A DNA stretch of 64,000 nucleotides from Gordonia polyisoprenivorans (lineage in GTDB: Bacteria > Actinomycetota > Actinomycetes > Mycobacteriales > Mycobacteriaceae). The stretch is taken from positions 3,100,001 through 3,164,000 of the forward strand of contig NZ_CP072203.1 of assembly GCF_017654315.1 (NCBI RefSeq), in the 5' to 3' direction. Each line of letters begins with the position of its first letter. Positions within the stretch are counted from its first letter, which is position 1. The position numbers were made by a program, and so were the translations under genes. Below, piece by piece: positions 55,938 to 64,000 of the stretch. A model generated the notes under the pieces. The model worked only from the letters and a program-made list of their open reading frames with translations, ran no database searches and was not told where the DNA came from.

Positions 55938-58042
55938 GTGCCGAGACGGTGAGTTCAGAAACGGTGAGCCCGGAGACCGGCCTCGTCACCGCAGACCCGT
56001 CGTCACCTCCGGTGACCCGCTACCCCTTCACCGCGGTGGTGGGGCAGGACCGGCTCAAACTGGCCCTGATCCTCAGCGCCGTCTCGCCGGGCATCGGGGG
56101 TGTGCTGATCCGCGGGGAGAAGGGCACCGCGAAATCCACCATCGTGCGCGGACTCGGCCCCCTCATCGGCGAGGGGCAGACCGATCAGCAGGGTCGGGTC
56201 GTCGAGCTGCCGATCGGGGCCACCGAGGACAGGGTGATCGGGTCGCTGGATCTGACGCGGGTGCTCCGCGACGGCCGGGCCGAGTTCACGCCGGGGCTGC
56301 TCGCGCGCGCCGACGGCGGAGTGCTCTACATCGACGAGGTCAACCTGCTTGCCGATCATCTCGTCGACGTGTTGCTCGACGCGGCCGCGAGTGGTCGGGT
56401 CACGATCGAGCGTGACGGCGTCTCGCACACCCAGTCCGCCGACTTCGTCCTCGTCGGCACGATGAATCCCGAGGAGGGCGAACTCCGTCCGCAGTTGCTG
56501 GACCGCTTCGGACTGGCGGTCGACGTGAGCGCCGGCCGCGATGTGGACGAGCGAGTCGAGATCGTTCGTCGGCGGATGGCGTTCGACGCCGACCCCGATG
56601 CGTTCGCGGCCGCCTATTCCGCCGCAGAAGACGAACTGGCACAACAGATCGCACACGCCCGCCGACTCGTCGACGACGTGGAGTTGCCGACCGCGCAGCT
56701 ACGACGGATCGCCGGTATCTGCGCGCACCTACAGGTCGACGGACTGCGCGGCGACATCGTGGTCGCGCGCACGGCAACGGCCCACGCCGCGTTGCGCGGC
56801 GCCTCGGAGGTCGACGCCGACGATGTTCGTGTGGCGGTGGAACTCGCACTGCCGCACCGGCGTCGGCGTAACCCGTTCGACGAGTCGGGTCTGGATGATC
56901 AGGAACTCGCCGACGCACTCGCGGCCGGTGACGATGCCGCGGGCCCGGACGACACCCCGGAACCGCCGGATGGCGGCGGGCCGGACGGGGATGCGCCGAC
57001 GACCGACGGACCGGACGGGGACGGTCCGGTTGGGGCTGGACCGGATGGGGGCGGACCGGACGGTGCGGCAGCCGACCCCGCCGAATCACCCATGCCGACC
57101 GACGATTCGGCTCCCAGCGATCCGGCTGCCGATGGCTCGGCGTCCGGCGAGCCCGAATCCGACGCCTCGGGTCGGCCCACCCTGGGCCCGCGGCCGGGCG
57201 GTGTCTTCGGTGCGCCGACCGACTCGACGACCACGCCGCGCATGCGCAGGCTCACCGTCGCCGGGATCGGCGACGGTGAGCCGGGCCGTCGTTCGGCGGC
57301 GCGCAGCCGACGCGGATACACCGTCGCCGCAACGGAATTCGGTGCCGAAACACCGGTCCACCTGTTCGGCACGGTACTCAGCGCCGCCGGCCGGGGGGCC
57401 GAGGACGGACGCGTTCGGGTGCGCCGAGAGGACCTGCGCGGCGCCCATCGGATCGGGCAGGAGAGCAACCTCGTCGTCTTCGTCGTCGACCTGAGTGGAT
57501 CGATGACCGCTCGCCGCAGGCTCGGCGTGGTCAGCGAGTTGTGTGTGGATCTGCTGCGCGACTCCTACACCCGACGGGATCGGGTGGCGGTGATTGTCGC
57601 GCGCGGTGCCCGCGCCGAACTGGTCGTCCCGCCGACCAAGTCGGTCGACATCGCCGTACGTCGGCTGTCGTCGGTCCGGACCGGTGGGCGGACCCCGCTG
57701 GCCGAGGGTCTGCTGGCCGCCGAGGAGCTGATCGCCCGTGGCCGCCGCATCGAACCCCAGCGACGTCCGCTGCTCGTGGTCCTGACCGATGGGCGCGCCA
57801 CCGCCGGGCCGGATGCCGCGGTACGCGCGCGTGCCGCAGCCGCGTCGATCGCACGGCAGGGGATCGACGGCGTCGTCGTCGACTGCGAGCAGGGAATGGT
57901 GCGGCTGGGCCTGGCCGCCGATCTCGCCGCCCACCTGCGCGCCGACCTGATCCCGATGGACGACCTGGGGTTGGCGGCCCTGGGACGATCGGGCCGCCCG
58001 AGCGCCGCATCGGCGGCGCGGATCGGCAGTCCTGCAGCCTGA
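55934..58042 (+). CDS. Fused magnesium/cobalt chelatase ChlI-ChlD-type ATPase
   Basis: A 702-aa AAA+/VWA fusion. The I-type AAA+ part has Walker A GEKGTAKST (~60-68) and Walker B LYIDEVNLL. The C-terminal VWA domain has the MIDAS motif DLSGSMT (~519). Between them (~330-430) lies an Asp/Gly/Pro-rich linker with PDG repeats. It would energise metal insertion, probably cobalt given cobO and cobB downstream; the CobN-type catalytic subunit is not in the window. Confidence 0.92.
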   Translation: MSAETVSSETVSPETGLVTADPSSPPVTRYPFTAVVGQDRLKLALILSAVSPGIGGVLIRGEKGTAKSTIVRGLGPLIGEGQTDQQGRVVELPIGATEDRVIGSLDLTRVLRDGRAEFTPGLLARADGGVLYIDEVNLLADHLVDVLLDAAASGRVTIERDGVSHTQSADFVLVGTMNPEEGELRPQLLDRFGLAVDVSAGRDVDERVEIVRRRMAFDADPDAFAAAYSAAEDELAQQIAHARRLVDDVELPTAQLRRIAGICAHLQVDGLRGDIVVARTATAHAALRGASEVDADDVRVAVELALPHRRRRNPFDESGLDDQELADALAAGDDAAGPDDTPEPPDGGGPDGDAPTTDGPDGDGPVGAGPDGGGPDGAAADPAESPMPTDDSAPSDPAADGSASGEPESDASGRPTLGPRPGGVFGAPTDSTTTPRMRRLTVAGIGDGEPGRRSAARSRRGYTVAATEFGAETPVHLFGTVLSAAGRGAEDGRVRVRREDLRGAHRIGQESNLVVFVVDLSGSMTARRRLGVVSELCVDLLRDSYTRRDRVAVIVARGARAELVVPPTKSVDIAVRRLSSVRTGGRTPLAEGLLAAEELIARGRRIEPQRRPLLVVLTDGRATAGPDAAVRARAAAASIARQGIDGVVVDCEQGMVRLGLAADLAAHLRADLIPMDDLGLAALGRSGRPSAASAARIGSPAA

Positions 58043-58141
58043 GCGCACACCGCCGCACACGTCCGCTCGGCCACATCGCCGCGCCGGACGTGACACCCTG
58101 GACGGACAACCGGATTCGATCGGCGAACAAGGAGAAGGCAC

Positions 58142-58759
58142 GTGCCGCAAGGCGTCCCCACCGCGATACCCGATGACGGGCTCACCACCCGACAACGACG
58201 GAACATGCCGGTCCTGGCCGTGCACACCGGCGACGGCAAGGGCAAGTCGACGGCGGCATTCGGGATGGCGATGCGCGCATGGAACGCCGGCATGAAGGTG
58301 GCGGTGTTCCAGTTCGTCAAGAGCGCGAAATGGCGGGTCGGTGAGGAGTCGGCGCTGACCGCGCTCGGCGAGCTCCACGAATCCACCGGGCAGGGCGGGC
58401 CCGTCGAGTGGCACAAGATGGGACAGGGGTGGTCGTGGCTGCGCGCCAACACCGATGCCGCCGACGATCACGCCGCGGCCGCCCGCGCGGGGTGGGCGGA
58501 GATCGCGCGCCGGCTCGCCGCCGCCGAACACGATTTCTACGTCCTCGACGAGTTCACCTACCCGTTGCATTGGGGATGGATCGACACCGACGACGTCGTG
58601 ACCGCGCTGCGGGAGCGACCCGGACGCCAGCACGTGGTGATCACCGGTCGCCGCGCCCCGCAGGCACTCATCGACTCCGCCGACCTCGTCACCGAGATGC
58701 ACAAGATCACTCACCCCATGGATGCCGGACGCAAGGGGCAGAAGGGCATCGAGTGGTGA
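58142..58759 (+). CDS. cobO: Cob(I)yrinic acid a,c-diamide adenosyltransferase
   Basis: A 205-aa CobA/CobO-type enzyme that adenosylates corrinoids. The P-loop HTGDGKGKSTAAFG and the FVKSAKWRVGEE and VLDEFTYPLHWGW segments are diagnostic. GTG start after AAGGAGAAGG. The stop overlaps cobB (GTGA). Confidence 0.95.
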   Translation: MPQGVPTAIPDDGLTTRQRRNMPVLAVHTGDGKGKSTAAFGMAMRAWNAGMKVAVFQFVKSAKWRVGEESALTALGELHESTGQGGPVEWHKMGQGWSWLRANTDAADDHAAAARAGWAEIARRLAAAEHDFYVLDEFTYPLHWGWIDTDDVVTALRERPGRQHVVITGRRAPQALIDSADLVTEMHKITHPMDAGRKGQKGIEW

Positions 58760-60309
58760 CCGGCCCAGCCTCGATCCCCGCCGTGGTGATCGCCGCGCCC
58801 GCCTCGGGTAGCGGCAAGACCACGGTGACCACCGGCCTGATCGGGGCACTGCGGGCGGCCGGGCACCGCGTTGCTCCGTTCAAGGTCGGCCCCGACTACA
58901 TCGACCCCGGCTACCATGCCCTGGCCGCCGGCCGGACCGGACGCAACCTCGACCCGAACCTCGTCGGCGCCGACCTCGTCGCGCCACTGTTCTCCTGGGG
59001 CACCCGAGGCGCCGACATCGCCGTCGTGGAGGGCGTGATGGGCCTGTTCGACGGTCGGATCACCGGCATCGGTGCCCACGGTTGCCACGAAGGCGACCGT
59101 GGCGATGACGTGGCGGGTGATCCCGACGGCGGCGACCCGAACGGGATCGGCTCCACCGCGCACGTCGCCGCCCTGATCGGCGCGCCGATCATCCTGGTCG
59201 TCGACGCCGCCGGGCACAGCCAGTCGCTGGCCGCGCTGCTGCACGGCTTCCTCGGCTTTTCTCCGACGGCCCGGATCGCCGGTGTCATCCTCAACCGGGT
59301 CGGCTCACCCCGTCACGAGGCGGTGCTGCGACAGGCGTGTCGTCGCGTCGGGCTCCCGGTCTTCGGTGTGCTGCACCGTGATCCGAGCCTCACGGTGCCC
59401 TCGCGTCACCTCGGGCTCATCCCGGCCGCCGAACGCAGTGCCGACGCGGTGGCCGCGGTGGCTGCGATGACCGCGACCGTGTCGGCGGGTCTGGACGTCC
59501 CCGCGATCGTCGCCGCCGCGCGTACCCGCACCGCACCGTCGCCGCCGGCGTGGTCGCCCGAGGACACGCTGGCCGAGGTGGCCGGCCCCACCGATCCGCC
59601 CGCGGCCAAGCCGATCATCGCGGTCGCCGCCGGCGCGGCGTTCACCTTCGGGTATGCCGAACACACGGAGATGCTGCGGGCCGCGGGCGCCGAGACCGTC
59701 GACGTCGACCCACTGACCGATCGGCTACCCGAGGGGACCTCCGGCCTCGTCCTCGGAGGTGGGTTCCCCGAGGAACACGCCGCGGAGCTGTCGTCGAACA
59801 CAGGTCTGCGCGACGACATCGATACGCTCGCCCGGTCCGGTGGGCCGATTCACGCCGAATGCGCCGGACTTCTGTATCTGTGTCGCGAACTCGACGGGTA
59901 TCCGATGGCCGGGGTGATCGACGGAGTCGGTCGGTTCGGTCCGCGCCTGACCCTCGGCTACCGCGACGCGGTCGCCGTCGCCGACTCGGTGCTGTACCCG
60001 GCGGGCAGCCGGGTCACCGGCCACGAATTCCATCGGTCGACCGTCGAACTCGTTGCGGCGCAACCTGCCTGGGCGTGGCGTGACGGGGCGGGCCGACCGG
60101 CCGCCGACGGCATCGGGGCGGGCTCGGTCCACGCGTCGTACCTGCACGTGCATCCGGTGGCCGTGCCGCGAGCGATCCTCCGGTTCGTTCGGGCCGCCGA
60201 TCGGCGCGCAGCACAACGGGTCTCGCCGAGTGTGCCTCCGGCGACCCGGCCCCACGCGCCGCACATCGCCACCCGGCGACGAGAGGAGAGCAGCCATGCC
60301 GGCCCATGA
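58756..60309 (+). CDS. cobB: Cobyrinic acid a,c-diamide synthase
   Basis: CobB amidates the a and c side chains of (hydrogeno)cobyrinate. Walker A APASGSGKTT, FKVGPDYIDPGYH and the glutaminase Cys369 (HAECAGL) are present, with a late HEFHRS. An Asp/Gly-rich insert of ~25 residues separates GLFDG from GSTAHVA. At 517 aa the C-terminal Arg-rich tail overlaps the next start by 14 bp. Confidence 0.94.
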   Translation: MTGPASIPAVVIAAPASGSGKTTVTTGLIGALRAAGHRVAPFKVGPDYIDPGYHALAAGRTGRNLDPNLVGADLVAPLFSWGTRGADIAVVEGVMGLFDGRITGIGAHGCHEGDRGDDVAGDPDGGDPNGIGSTAHVAALIGAPIILVVDAAGHSQSLAALLHGFLGFSPTARIAGVILNRVGSPRHEAVLRQACRRVGLPVFGVLHRDPSLTVPSRHLGLIPAAERSADAVAAVAAMTATVSAGLDVPAIVAAARTRTAPSPPAWSPEDTLAEVAGPTDPPAAKPIIAVAAGAAFTFGYAEHTEMLRAAGAETVDVDPLTDRLPEGTSGLVLGGGFPEEHAAELSSNTGLRDDIDTLARSGGPIHAECAGLLYLCRELDGYPMAGVIDGVGRFGPRLTLGYRDAVAVADSVLYPAGSRVTGHEFHRSTVELVAAQPAWAWRDGAGRPAADGIGAGSVHASYLHVHPVAVPRAILRFVRAADRRAAQRVSPSVPPATRPHAPHIATRRREESSHAGP

Positions 60310-61945
60310 GGTGACCAAGGCGCTCGACGCACTCGCGTCGCACGGCGTCGACAACCCCGACATCCTGCGGGATCTGCTCGAGGCGGTGCTGCTCGTCGGG
60401 CAGGGGCTCGAACTCGACCATGCGCTGCAGCGCATCGTGGAGGTCGCGGTCGGTGTGGTCGACGCCCAGTACGGCGCCCTCGGTGTCCGCGGCCCCGACG
60501 GCGGCCTCAGCGAATTCGTGTGGACCGGGATCACGCCGCAGCAACGGGCGCTGATGGGGGCATTGCCGGTCGGTCGCGGCGTGCTCGCGGTGCTGATGGA
60601 CGACCCACATGTGCTGCGGATTCCCGATCTCGCGAAACATCCTGCGTCGGTGGGATTCCCGCCGCATCATCCGCCGATGACCACCTTCCTCGGTGCCCCG
60701 GTGATCATCCGCGGTTCGATCTACGGTCGGATCTATCTGACCGAGAAACGTGGCGGTGGCGGGTTCTCCGAACTCGACGAGACACTCGTCGCGGTCCTCG
60801 CGGTGGCCGCCGGGATCGCCGTCGACAACGCGCAACTGTTCGAGCGCGCCCGCACGCGACACCGGTGGATGCAGATCCTGGTGCGTCGCGGGTCCGAGCC
60901 GCTCGCCGGAATCGCGTTGTCGGACACCCTGTCCCGCATGTGCTCGGATGTGCGCGAACTCGTCGGTGCCGTCGACGTGTACCTGATCACCGACGAAGAG
61001 GGCGAACTGGCGGTGGAGGGCGCCACCCGCGCCGGACTCGATCCGACCGTACTGAAGGTGCCGTCCTCGTCGGAGATGACGGTGCTGCCCGCCGACGAGG
61101 TGGGCCCGGACCTGACCGCCCGGGGTGCGCGATGGGTGACACTGCAGCCGCTGCACCGGGTGTCGGGGACCTTCGGGTGGGTGGTCATCACCTCCGAACG
61201 CAAGCCGTTCTGGGAGGAAGAGGAGATCTCGGGTCTCGCCGGTGTGGCCGAAATCGTGTCCCTGGCCGTCGTGTACGCCGAACAGCAACAGATGGCGCGC
61301 GATCTCGAGGTTCTCGAGGATCGCCATCGGATCGCACGCGACCTCCACGATCACGTCATCCAGCGGCTGTTCGCCATCGGCATGTCGGTGCAGACCCTGC
61401 AGGCGGCCCGGGAGAACGGGGCCTGCTCGGTCGACGACTCGGTCAGCAACCGGCTCGATCAGGTGATGACCGACCTCGATCGGACCATCGCGCAGATCCG
61501 CACCTCGATCTTCGACCTGCAGACCGTCTCCGGTCACCACGACACCTCGACGCTGCGCCGACGCGTGCTCGACATCGTCTCCGAGTTGTCGGCCCACGCG
61601 CCGATCGCACCGAGTGTGCAGTTCGTCGGCCCGGTCGACACCGTCGTGCCCGACACACTCGGTCCGCACATCGACGCGGTGCTGCGCGAGGGTTTGTCGA
61701 ATGCACTGCGACACTCCGGTGCCGAACACATCTCGGTGTCGGTCAGCGCCGACGACGTCCTGCGGGTGGAGATCAGCGACGACGGCGTGGGCATCGACAA
61801 GTCGGTCACCTATCGCGGACTGGCCAACCTCACCCGTCGCGCCGAGGAGTGCGACGGGACCTTCGACATCGACACCCGGGGCGGCACACCCCACGGCCAC
61901 GGCGGCACGACGCTGACCTGGTCGGTGCCACTGACCCCCTCCTGA
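60296..61945 (+). CDS. devS: DevS/DosT-like haem-sensing histidine kinase
   Basis: A 549-aa kinase with two GAF domains (~40-185 and ~200-330), a HisKA_3 region with phospho-acceptor His351 (RIARDLHDHVIQRLF), and an HATPase with EGLSNALRHS. In GAF-A, His125 (HHPPM) and Tyr147 (RIYLTEK) keep the spacing of the DosS haem ligand and distal tyrosine, implying an oxygen/NO/CO or redox sensor. ATG after GAGAGGAG. It overlaps cobB and converges on a DevR-like gene. Confidence 0.92.
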   Translation: MPAHEVTKALDALASHGVDNPDILRDLLEAVLLVGQGLELDHALQRIVEVAVGVVDAQYGALGVRGPDGGLSEFVWTGITPQQRALMGALPVGRGVLAVLMDDPHVLRIPDLAKHPASVGFPPHHPPMTTFLGAPVIIRGSIYGRIYLTEKRGGGGFSELDETLVAVLAVAAGIAVDNAQLFERARTRHRWMQILVRRGSEPLAGIALSDTLSRMCSDVRELVGAVDVYLITDEEGELAVEGATRAGLDPTVLKVPSSSEMTVLPADEVGPDLTARGARWVTLQPLHRVSGTFGWVVITSERKPFWEEEEISGLAGVAEIVSLAVVYAEQQQMARDLEVLEDRHRIARDLHDHVIQRLFAIGMSVQTLQAARENGACSVDDSVSNRLDQVMTDLDRTIAQIRTSIFDLQTVSGHHDTSTLRRRVLDIVSELSAHAPIAPSVQFVGPVDTVVPDTLGPHIDAVLREGLSNALRHSGAEHISVSVSADDVLRVEISDDGVGIDKSVTYRGLANLTRRAEECDGTFDIDTRGGTPHGHGGTTLTWSVPLTPS

Positions 61946-61958
61946 GGGTGCGTGCCGA

Positions 61959-62693
61959 TCAGGCCTTGCCGTCGCGGATCTTGGTGGCCATCACCGCGAC
62001 CTGGGTGCGGCGCTGCATGTCGAGCTTGGCCAGGATGCGTGAGACGTAATTCTTGATGGTCTTCTCCGCGAGGAACATCTTCTGTGCGATCTGCCGATTG
62101 GTCAGACCGTCGCCGATCAGGTTGAAGACCTCACGTTCCTGATGGGTCAGCTCCGCGAGCGGATCGGCCTGCGATTTTCCGTCCCGGATCTTGGCCAGCA
62201 GGGCCGCGGTGCTGCGGTCGTCGAGCAGCGATCCGCCGCGCCCGACGGTGCGAACCGCGGCCACCAGGTTGCGGCCGAGGATCTGTTTGAGCACGAAACC
62301 CGATGCGCCGGCGAGCACCGCGGCGAGCAACGCGTCGTCGTCGGCATAGCTGGTCAGCATCAGGCAGCGCACCGACGGTTCGGCGGCGCGCACGTCACGA
62401 CAGAGCTCCACACCGTTGCCATCGGGCAGCCGGACGTCGAGGACGGCGACGTCGGGTCGGGCGGCGAGGATGCCCACCCGCGCCTCGGCCACGGTCGCCG
62501 CCTCACCGACCACCTCGATGTCCTCGGCGGTGCCGAGCAGATCACGTAGTCCGCGGCGGACGAGCTCGTGGTCGTCGACGAGAAAAACCCGCACGGGATG
62601 TTCGGGACCGGCGTCGGATCGCTCCGCGGCGGTCGGGTTGTCGGGTGTCGGTGCGGCGGGGGTGGCCTGGGGTGGGCGCGGGTCTGTGGCCAT
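61959..62693 (-). CDS. devR: DevR/DosR-like response regulator (NarL family)
   Basis: A 244-aa regulator. The receiver domain (~33-150) has the acidic pair VDDH, Asp86 in [13 protein letters not shown] and FVLKQ. The LuxR-type helix-turn-helix follows ([40 protein letters not shown]). A ~30-residue Pro/Ala-rich N-tail precedes it. It converges on the kinase, 13 bp apart, not in the usual devRS order. The hypoxia/NO regulon role is inferred from DosR. Confidence 0.92.
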   Translation of the reverse strand: MATDPRPPQATPAAPTPDNPTAAERSDAGPEHPVRVFLVDDHELVRRGLRDLLGTAEDIEVVGEAATVAEARVGILAARPDVAVLDVRLPDGNGVELCRDVRAAEPSVRCLMLTSYADDDALLAAVLAGASGFVLKQILGRNLVAAVRTVGRGGSLLDDRSTAALLAKIRDGKSQADPLAELTHQEREVFNLIGDGLTNRQIAQKMFLAEKTIKNYVSRILAKLDMQRRTQVAVMATKIRDGKA

Positions 62694-62746
62694 GACACGA
62701 AATTACCGCACCCGACGCCGAAGAACGCGACGTCGGTCCCCACTCA

Positions 62747-62766
62747 TCCGGGACCTTCGGCTCACG
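62747..62766. promoter_or_regulatory. Weak DevR-box-like sequence between devR and the desaturase
   Basis: TCCGGGACCTTCGGCTCACG agrees with about 12 of 20 positions of the DosR consensus; the GGGAC half is exact. It would allow feedback on devR and control of the desaturase. Low certainty. Confidence 0.28.
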
Positions 62767-62834
62767 TGGGACTGGTGAGGTTTCGCAAGAGTGGAACCCA
62801 CGGGTACGCGAATCGCCAACTTAGGAGCTGCGAA

Positions 62835-63830
62835 GTGACAACCCTCATCGGATCCGCAAGCGACACCGGGATGACCGGGTCGGACCTGCTGCGCGAACTG
62901 CTGCCGGTCTGTGAGGCCGAAGTCGAGCGTCATATGAAGATGACCAAGGACTGGCATCCGCACGATTACGTTCCGTGGGACAACGGTCGCAACTTCGCCG
63001 CGCTCGGTGGCCTCGACTGGGACCCCGATCAGTCGAAGCTGTCCGAGGTCGCCAAGGCCGCGATGATCACCAACCTGCTCACCGAGGACAACCTGCCCTC
63101 CTATCACCGGGTCATCGCCGAGAACTTCACCCTCGACGACGCGTGGGGCTTCTGGGTGGGGCGCTGGACCGCCGAGGAGATGCGGCATTCGACGGTGATG
63201 CGTGACTACCTCGTCGTCACCCGAGGCGTGGATCCCGTTGAACTCGAAGAGATCCGCCTGCAACACATGACGCACGGATTCAATCCGCTGCCCGAGGACG
63301 ACGGCCAGCGCGACCACAGCTTCGACATGCTCTTCGCGGTCAGTTACGTCAGCTTTCAGGAACTCGCGACACGTGTGAGCCACCGCAACACCGGCAAGGC
63401 CTGCGGCGACCCCATCGCCGATCGCATGCTGCAGCGCGTGGCCGCCGACGAGAACCTGCACATGCTCTTCTACCGCAACATCGTCGCCGGTGCGCTCGAC
63501 CTCGTTCCCGATCAGGCGATGTGTGCGATCTACGGCATCGTGTCGAACTTCCAGATGCCCGGTGCCACCATGCCCAACTTCCGCCGCAACGCCGTCCTGA
63601 TCGCCAAGGGCGGTATCTACGATCTCCCGCAACACCTTTCGGAGGTGGTGATGCCGGTGCTGCGCAAGTGGCGCATCTTCGAGCGCGACGACTTCGGCCC
63701 GCTCGGCCAGATGTATCGGGACAAGCTCGCCGAGTATCTCCAGGAGATGAGCGTCAAGGTCGAGAAGTTCGAACGCGCCCGCGAGCGCGCCCTCGAACGC
63801 GAAGAGCGCAAGGCCAGGGCCGGCGCATGA
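62835..63830 (+). CDS. Acyl-ACP desaturase (DesA1-like diiron enzyme)
   Basis: A 332-aa soluble fatty acyl-ACP desaturase. Diiron ligands are visible: Glu84 (LTEDNLPSYH), Glu115 and His118 (EEMRH), Glu176 (SFQE), Glu206 and His209 (DENLH). Mycobacterial DesA proteins act in mycolic-acid and oleate synthesis. The GTG at 62835 has TAGGAG upstream; earlier frame starts lie inside devR. A cysteine-rich gene overlaps its stop. Oxygen use fits the neighbouring haem-sensor pair. Confidence 0.9.
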   Translation: MTTLIGSASDTGMTGSDLLRELLPVCEAEVERHMKMTKDWHPHDYVPWDNGRNFAALGGLDWDPDQSKLSEVAKAAMITNLLTEDNLPSYHRVIAENFTLDDAWGFWVGRWTAEEMRHSTVMRDYLVVTRGVDPVELEEIRLQHMTHGFNPLPEDDGQRDHSFDMLFAVSYVSFQELATRVSHRNTGKACGDPIADRMLQRVAADENLHMLFYRNIVAGALDLVPDQAMCAIYGIVSNFQMPGATMPNFRRNAVLIAKGGIYDLPQHLSEVVMPVLRKWRIFERDDFGPLGQMYRDKLAEYLQEMSVKVEKFERARERALEREERKARAGA

Positions 63831-64000
63831 CGGTGATCGACAACCCGCGGAACCTGTTGGCCGACACCGGCGATGGCTGCGGGCAGTGTTGCGGGTCGTG
63901 CGACTCGGCGCCGTCGGCGCCCGATGTGCCGGACGGCTTCGACGCGGCCATCGCGATGGCCGAGGCCGCCGCAAGCCACAATCCGACGTGGTGGAACGAG
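63827..64000 (+). CDS. Cysteine-rich protein, N-terminal fragment (runs off window)
   Basis: The ATG overlaps the desaturase stop (ATGA), so the genes are coupled. Fifty-eight residues are visible, open to the last base. CGQCCGSC (Cys18, 21, 22, 25) suggests a metal or Fe-S site near the N-terminus, followed by an Ala-rich helix and TWWNE. I do not recognise the family. An electron-transfer or maturation partner of the desaturase is one possibility. Confidence 0.6.
   Translation, partial: MTVIDNPRNLLADTGDGCGQCCGSCDSAPSAPDVPDGFDAAIAMAEAAASHNPTWWNE

Noticed and set aside
48156..58142. Cobalamin riboswitch ahead of cob genes
   Set aside because: I found no B12-box-like element in the short gaps before cobQ, the chelatase or cobO. 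cobQ is coupled to the gene upstream of it.
60014..61900. Long minus-strand open frame of 628 codons
   Set aside because: Antisense to the end of cobB and the DevS-like kinase, with a His/Asp/Arg-rich shadow composition.

Overview
The window is a compact, high-GC actinobacterial chromosome segment. Gene order follows the Mycobacterium tuberculosis smc-to-cobB block closely (smc, ftsY, amt, glnB, glnD, ffh, rpsP, rimM, trmD, rplS, lepB, rnhB, comM, dprA, viuB-like, xerC, rpsB, tsf, pyrH, frr, cdsA, rlmN, dxr, rip1, ispG, PBP lipoprotein, mapB, mycothione reductase, mqo, cob genes). An antigen 85-type mycolyltransferase, a Pap-like acyltransferase, mycothione reductase, a DevS-like haem kinase and DtxR/IdeR-type iron boxes point to a mycolic-acid-containing member of Mycobacteriales. 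Gordonia or a close relative is my best guess; no rRNA is present to confirm it.

Layout. 1-9422: chromosome condensation and protein targeting (smc 3' end, ftsY, ffh) around a nitrogen module (amtB, glnB, glnD). 9431-10558: a metal-dependent amidohydrolase. 10559-11002: a 444-bp gap with a possible Crp/GlxR site, a strong hairpin and the rpsP promoter. 11003-17432: ribosome, RNA-modification and secretion genes, interrupted at 13082-14866 by an accessory three-gene cluster (YbaB-like, WXG100-like, and a protein with a possibly degenerate deaminase-like C-terminus). 17600-23297: yraN, comM, dprA, an iron-boxed siderophore-interacting protein, xerC and an M23 peptidase. 23618-25316: rpsB-tsf. 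25410-30894: an accessory envelope-lipid locus made of an MFS exporter and a Pap-type acyltransferase, divergent from an antigen 85-like enzyme and a GpgS-like glycosyltransferase that has lost its DxD motif. 31066-35523: pyrH, frr, cdsA, LapA-like protein, rlmN. 35704-43384: a puuE-like deacetylase, then dxr, rip1, ispG, GNAT and PBP lipoprotein. 43440-46377: a haem ABC importer. 46533-48654: mapB, then an SDR/HxlR pair. 48651-60309: cobalamin genes (cobQ, fused chelatase, cobO, cobB) interleaved with mycothione reductase, hydrolases and mqo. 60296-64000: DevS-like kinase, convergent DevR-like regulator, an acyl-ACP desaturase and the start of a cysteine-rich gene.

How the genes work together. 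Translation and targeting genes sit in tight operons with stop/start overlaps. GlnB, GlnD and AmtB form one nitrogen-sensing unit. dxr and ispG supply isoprenoid precursors. The IdeR boxes tie the siderophore-interacting protein and haem importer to iron limitation. The most unusual material is the Pap/Ag85/GpgS-like locus, the cluster between trmD and rplS, and a 21-bp repeat family found both inside ftsY and as an inverted array after cdsA. I saw no tRNA, rRNA, CRISPR array, insertion sequence or prophage.
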